From Halothece sp. PCC 7418 (GTDB taxonomy: Bacteria; Cyanobacteriota; Cyanobacteriia; Cyanobacteriales; Rubidibacteraceae): DNA of 64,000 nucleotides. The DNA lies in NCBI RefSeq assembly GCF_000317635.1, contig NC_019779.1:434001-498000 (forward strand), given 5' to 3'. Position 1 is the stretch's first letter. Each line of letters starts with the position of its first letter. A program made the translations under genes and the position numbers. Below are positions 58,744-64,000 of this stretch, piece by piece. The notes below the pieces were generated by a model. That model had not been told where the DNA came from. It saw nothing but the letters and a program-made list of their open reading frames with translations, and did no database searches.

Positions 58744-60367
58744 TTGAGGATGATTCGGAAAACACCTGTGACGCTAATGATTATTCTCATCCTCGGTAGT
58801 TTTTTGAGGGGGATGAATCTTGGGAAAAAACCACTCTGGTTAGATGAAATAATTACAGCCTTATTTACCTTTGGAGAAGGGTATCAAGTCATTCCCACGG
58901 GAACGATTTTCTCAATTCAAGCGATTCCCAATTTTTTCACGTATCAAGAACAAAGTTGCTCACACCTTGCGAATTTTTTAGCAGAACAATCGACCCATCC
59001 ACCGCTTTTCTTTTGCTTGTTACATCGCTGGTTAGGAATCATAGAAACACTAAACCTATTCAATGATTCTTTAGCAACTCAATTGCGAGTTTTACCTACT
59101 TTGTTGGGAATAATTGCCATTTTTTTATTATATTATCTCAATCAAAAGGCGTTTTCTCAACAAGCAGGTTTAGCGGGTGCAGGAATCATGGCAATTTCTC
59201 CCTTTGCTGTCTATTTATCCCAAGAAGCCCGACAATATAGCTTACTCTTCGTTTTAATCGCGATCGCGCTGTTTGCCTTAGTCCAAATTATAAAATCGGA
59301 TCGAAATGCTTTTCTTTCTTGGTTAATTTGGGGAATTGCCAACAGTTTAGGAATTTATACCCACTATTTTTTCTTACTTTCCTTGGTTGCTCAAATGATC
59401 ATTCTCTTTATTTTCTTAGTTCGGGAATCACCGCGACGTTTATTCTTGCTTTTTGGGATGACGGGAGGCGTAATTTTAAGTTATTTACCATGGCTTCCTA
59501 CTCTCATCACCCATATTTATAGCCCCAAGACAGATTGGTTACCAAGTTTTGATTGGTTTGCCCCCATTTATCAATTAATTCTCGGTTTGATTATCATGGT
59601 AGTGACGTTTCCTATCGAAAATCAACCCACTACAATTCAAATCATTTCTGCTTTAGTGATGCTAGGTTTGAGTGGTTGGTTACTCTATCATTTCAGTCTG
59701 GGCTATCGGAAATTATTAAAAGATCGAGTCACTCAGAAAGTGACGTTGGCTTTATCTTTATATCTTGTTCTGGTCTTGTTGCAATTTTTAGTAATTATCT
59801 ATGGATTAGAAAAAAACATCGCGATCGCGCCTCGCTATAATTACGTTTATTATCCCGCAATTGCCTCACTGTTAGGGGCAAGTTTAAGCGCCCGAAGCGA
59901 ACAGATTCATCCTGCTCTCTCTCGAAAACTGTTTAGTATTGTGGGAATCATCGGAATAACAAGTTGTTTATTTGTCGTCTGGAATCTTTTCTTTCTTAAA
60001 CCTTATTTTCCCGAAAAAAACGGCTCAACGATTTAATCAATATTCAGAACCCATGTTAATTGTAATGGGGTATCAAGATGAGATGGATTTAGCCATTGGA
60101 TTAAGTTATGGTTTAGCATTAAATGAGATTCGAGATCCAGCTTTAAGCAGCAAATTTATTTTTTTAGATCGTCGTCAGGGATATCAGCGAATTTGGGAAA
60201 AAGTCAGGGAATTAGATTTAGAGGTGTCGCAAGTGTGGGTGATTGGAACTGGTTTAAAGCAAGTTCATTTTCCCAAACAATTAGGGATTGACCAGAGTCG
60301 AAATTGTCAGCGCGATCGCGATAATTATTATCGGATTGGGATTCCCTATCAACGGTATCAGTGTTAA
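58744..60367 (+). pseudogene. GT39-like membrane glycosyltransferase, one frameshift
   Basis: A polytopic membrane protein like ArnT/PMT family glycosyltransferases. The first luminal loop has KKPLWLDEIITALFTFG with the catalytic Asp-Glu, and about eight to ten helices follow (QEARQYSLLFVLIAIALFAL and others). The main frame stops at 60036 after FPEKNGSTI. A run of seven adenines at 60014-60020 is the likely cause: dropping one base continues as FPEKTAQRFNQYSEPMLIVMGY and runs to 60367 with a good soluble C-terminal domain (ALNEIRDPALSSK, LDRRQGYQRIW). The full product would be about 540 residues. Sequencing error, slippage or real decay cannot be separated. Confidence 0.72.
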
Positions 60368-60379
60368 ATCAAGCGCGAT

Positions 60380-61057
60380 CTAATCTCGAAAATGGACTGA
60401 TTTCAGATTCCATTGACACCAATAATCAGTAGTTGTTACTTGAGAGAGTTCGCTGGGATTATGAATAAGTAGATCTGGCTGACAACTGTGTAAGGCGGTT
60501 GCAGAATTATAGCCCCAACTGACAGCAATCATTCTCACCCCGCTTTTCCGTGCTGCTTCAATATCCCGAGTTTCATCGCCCACGTAAATGGCTACTTGCG
60601 AAGAAAACTTTTTTTGGCGGAGTAAGCGTTGAATAACTTTATGTTTTCCCAATAAGTGAAAACTACTCTCAACAAAATTAAAGTAATGTAACAGCCCATG
60701 CTGTCTTAAAAATTGAATCGCATTTTCTTCTGAGTTCGAGGTGATAATACCTAATTGAAATTGATGGGATTTCAAGGCTTCTAAAGTCTCTTCAATTCCT
60801 GAAATTGGCTGAATATTAGGAATTTCTTGTTTCAATTCTTGTTTGACTCGTTGAATTAAAAAGGGAAGTTTCCACCAAGAAACCCGAGATTGTTTTAAGA
60901 TTTCTCGGGTGGTTAAATTTTCATAACGAGCAATTTCGGATTCACTCAAGGGAGAAAAACCAAATTCAGGGGCTAAGCGATTTATAATCGCAATGACAGC
61001 TTCTTTCGTATCGGCAATTGTTCCATCAAAATCAAAAATAATAACTGGAGTATTCAT
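60380..61057 (-). CDS. HAD-family phosphatase (phosphoglycolate phosphatase-like)
   Basis: A 225-residue HAD hydrolase. Motif I FDFDGTIADT holds the nucleophile Asp, motif II is LGIITSNSE, and motif III/IV is HKVIQRLL...YVGDETRDIEAARKSG. A small helical cap lies at about 20-85. Phosphoglycolate phosphatase or a pyrophosphatase is likely, but the substrate is not proven. I use the ATG at 61057 (MNTPVIIFDFDG); the longer frame overlaps queG. Confidence 0.85.
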   Translation of the reverse strand: MNTPVIIFDFDGTIADTKEAVIAIINRLAPEFGFSPLSESEIARYENLTTREILKQSRVSWWKLPFLIQRVKQELKQEIPNIQPISGIEETLEALKSHQFQLGIITSNSEENAIQFLRQHGLLHYFNFVESSFHLLGKHKVIQRLLRQKKFSSQVAIYVGDETRDIEAARKSGVRMIAVSWGYNSATALHSCQPDLLIHNPSELSQVTTTDYWCQWNLKSVHFRD

Positions 61058-61076
61058 AGTTAAAAAATGAACGGGT

Positions 61077-62009
61077 TCAAGTCCCATCTTTTCCCAGATT
61101 AGCACGAGCATTCCGTCGCCACATTTCTGGCTTAATCCGTCGTAGGGCTGATCCCCGCGTTTTTTGATCCCAAGTTTCTGCCGATAATTGGGCTAATTCT
61201 GCTAAATTGGGAGCAAGATGATCTGATCGGAGTTGAAAGTCTTCACAGTCCGTTTCTTGGGCAAATCTTTGATTCCATGGACAAACCTCTTGGCAAATAT
61301 CACAGCCTGCAACCCAGCCCTTGAGATCGATATTTTCAGGTAACTTCTCGGCACGGTTTTCAATGGTATGGTAAGCAATACAGCGATTCGCATCCACCAC
61401 AAACGGTTGCGGAAACGCATCAGTGGGACAAGCCTCTAAGCAACGGGTACAAGTGCCACAATGTTCAGTATGGGGAGAATCTGGGGTTAAAGTTAAGGTG
61501 GTTAAGACTTCCCCTAAAAACACCCAACTCCCATAGTCTCGCGTAATCACATTACTATTTTTGGCAATCCAGCCGAGTCCCGCTTGTTGCGCCCAAAACT
61601 TATCCTGCACTGGGCCCGTATCTGAATAATAGCGCGATCGCGCTTCTGGGGCTTGTTCGTCTAACCAACGCGCCAGAGCTTTCAGCTTTTTTTGCATTAC
61701 TTTATGATAATCTCGTCCCCAAGCATACCGTGAGACTTTTCCCTGTTCTGAATTTTCAGGTTGAGAATGAGAGGTATAGTAATTAAGGGCAACTGCAATG
61801 ACAGATTGAACATTAGGAAGACATTTTTCTAAATCAAATCGTTTCGGATTATCCATCCATTTCATATCCGCCTGATAACCCAAGGTTAACCAGTTTTTGA
61901 GGCGCGTTTGGGCTTCAATTTGTTCTTGATTATTAGCAGCAGCAATTCCCACTTTATGAAACCCAAGTGATTTGGCTTTGGCTTTGATTTGTGTACTATT
62001 TAAAGACAT
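61077..62009 (-). CDS. queG: epoxyqueuosine reductase
   Basis: A 310-residue cobalamin- and Fe-S-dependent enzyme for the last step of queuosine synthesis in tRNA. Motifs are [25 protein letters not shown] (about 125-149; key residues D-G-P-V-A-Q-A-G-L-G-W-G-K-N), and two 4Fe-4S clusters in [16 protein letters not shown] and [14 protein letters not shown]. The C-terminal HEAT-like tail of longer homologues is short here. It lies upstream of the HAD gene on the same strand with a 19-base gap, so cotranscribed. Confidence 0.93.
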   Translation of the reverse strand: MSLNSTQIKAKAKSLGFHKVGIAAANNQEQIEAQTRLKNWLTLGYQADMKWMDNPKRFDLEKCLPNVQSVIAVALNYYTSHSQPENSEQGKVSRYAWGRDYHKVMQKKLKALARWLDEQAPEARSRYYSDTGPVQDKFWAQQAGLGWIAKNSNVITRDYGSWVFLGEVLTTLTLTPDSPHTEHCGTCTRCLEACPTDAFPQPFVVDANRCIAYHTIENRAEKLPENIDLKGWVAGCDICQEVCPWNQRFAQETDCEDFQLRSDHLAPNLAELAQLSAETWDQKTRGSALRRIKPEMWRRNARANLGKDGT

Positions 62010-62152
62010 TTTTTGTTCTTTGTTCTTTGTTCTTTGTTCTTTGTTCTTTGTTCTTTGTTAACTGATAACTGGTCACTGATAACTGGTCACTGCTCACTGG
62101 TCACTGATAACTGCTCACTGGTTACTGATAACTGCTCACTGATCACTATTCT
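62010..62152. repeat. heptamer repeat block between queG and ligA
   Basis: Two kinds of 7-mer in series: about seven copies of ttgttct (to about 62058), then about twelve copies of aactggt/aactgat/cactgct-type units (62059-62140). The second kind matches the block inside the atp operon, and the first matches the run inside MITE-like copy B. Confidence 0.85.
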
Positions 62153-62191
62153 CAACAGACAAAAAATTACCTATGGTATATTAACGAATAA

Positions 62192-64000
<1,809 letters not shown>

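Overview
This is a cyanobacterial chromosome segment. Direct indicators are the HIP1 octamer GCGATCGC (very often in its extended form GCGCGATCGCGC), psaE of photosystem I, an ATP synthase operon with the cyanobacterial duplicated b/b' subunits, a cyanobacterial-type type III glutamine synthetase, a SpkB-like kinase, and heptameric tandem repeats of the STRR kind. The moderate GC content and HIP1 richness would fit a unicellular halophilic lineage such as Halothece/Dactylococcopsis, but that placement is a guess.

Layout. 1-24 kb: scattered housekeeping and envelope genes (kinase fusion, phosphate-binding lipoprotein, sugar/adenosine kinase, orphan response regulator, FAD monooxygenase, HtrA protease, bioF, glnN, tRNA-Arg, surE, cobA, fpg, psaE, Crp-type regulator, a LivH-type permease), with a candidate structured RNA at the left edge and two MITE-like repeats. 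24.9-29.5 kb: a large type ISP/IIG DNA methylase-restriction gene whose 3' end is cut by a complete TnpB element; removing the element rejoins the gene in frame. 30.3-36.5 kb: the atp operon (atp1-B-E-F2-F-H-A-gamma), with a block of heptamer repeats between alpha and gamma. 36.5-40.4 kb: a second, decayed TnpB element that carries a group II intron inside tnpB.

40.4-47.4 kb: the most interesting region, an alginate-like exopolysaccharide locus. An AlgD-type GDP-mannose dehydrogenase is followed by an Alg8-type processive glycosyltransferase fused to a C-terminal beta-helix-like domain. Upstream lies a protein with a cytoplasmic EAL domain, a transmembrane segment and a HlyD-type periplasmic arm. 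This matches the architecture of Alg44, but with a degenerate EAL domain in place of PilZ. A PL14-type (alginate lyase-like) protein is divergently encoded. I infer a c-di-GMP-gated, alginate-like polymer secretion system.

47.4-64 kb: recA, two fragments of YciI-family genes, pheT, an spkB-like kinase, sixA, a complete IscB element with its omega-RNA inserted just after a DHH phosphoesterase gene, an HNH nuclease, rsmH, a frameshifted GT39-like glycosyltransferase, a HAD phosphatase, queG, and the 5' part of ligA running off the window.

Three RNA-guided-nuclease transposons (two TnpB, one IscB) and a group II intron lie within about 28 kb, so this stretch has been a repeated target of obligate mobile elements.
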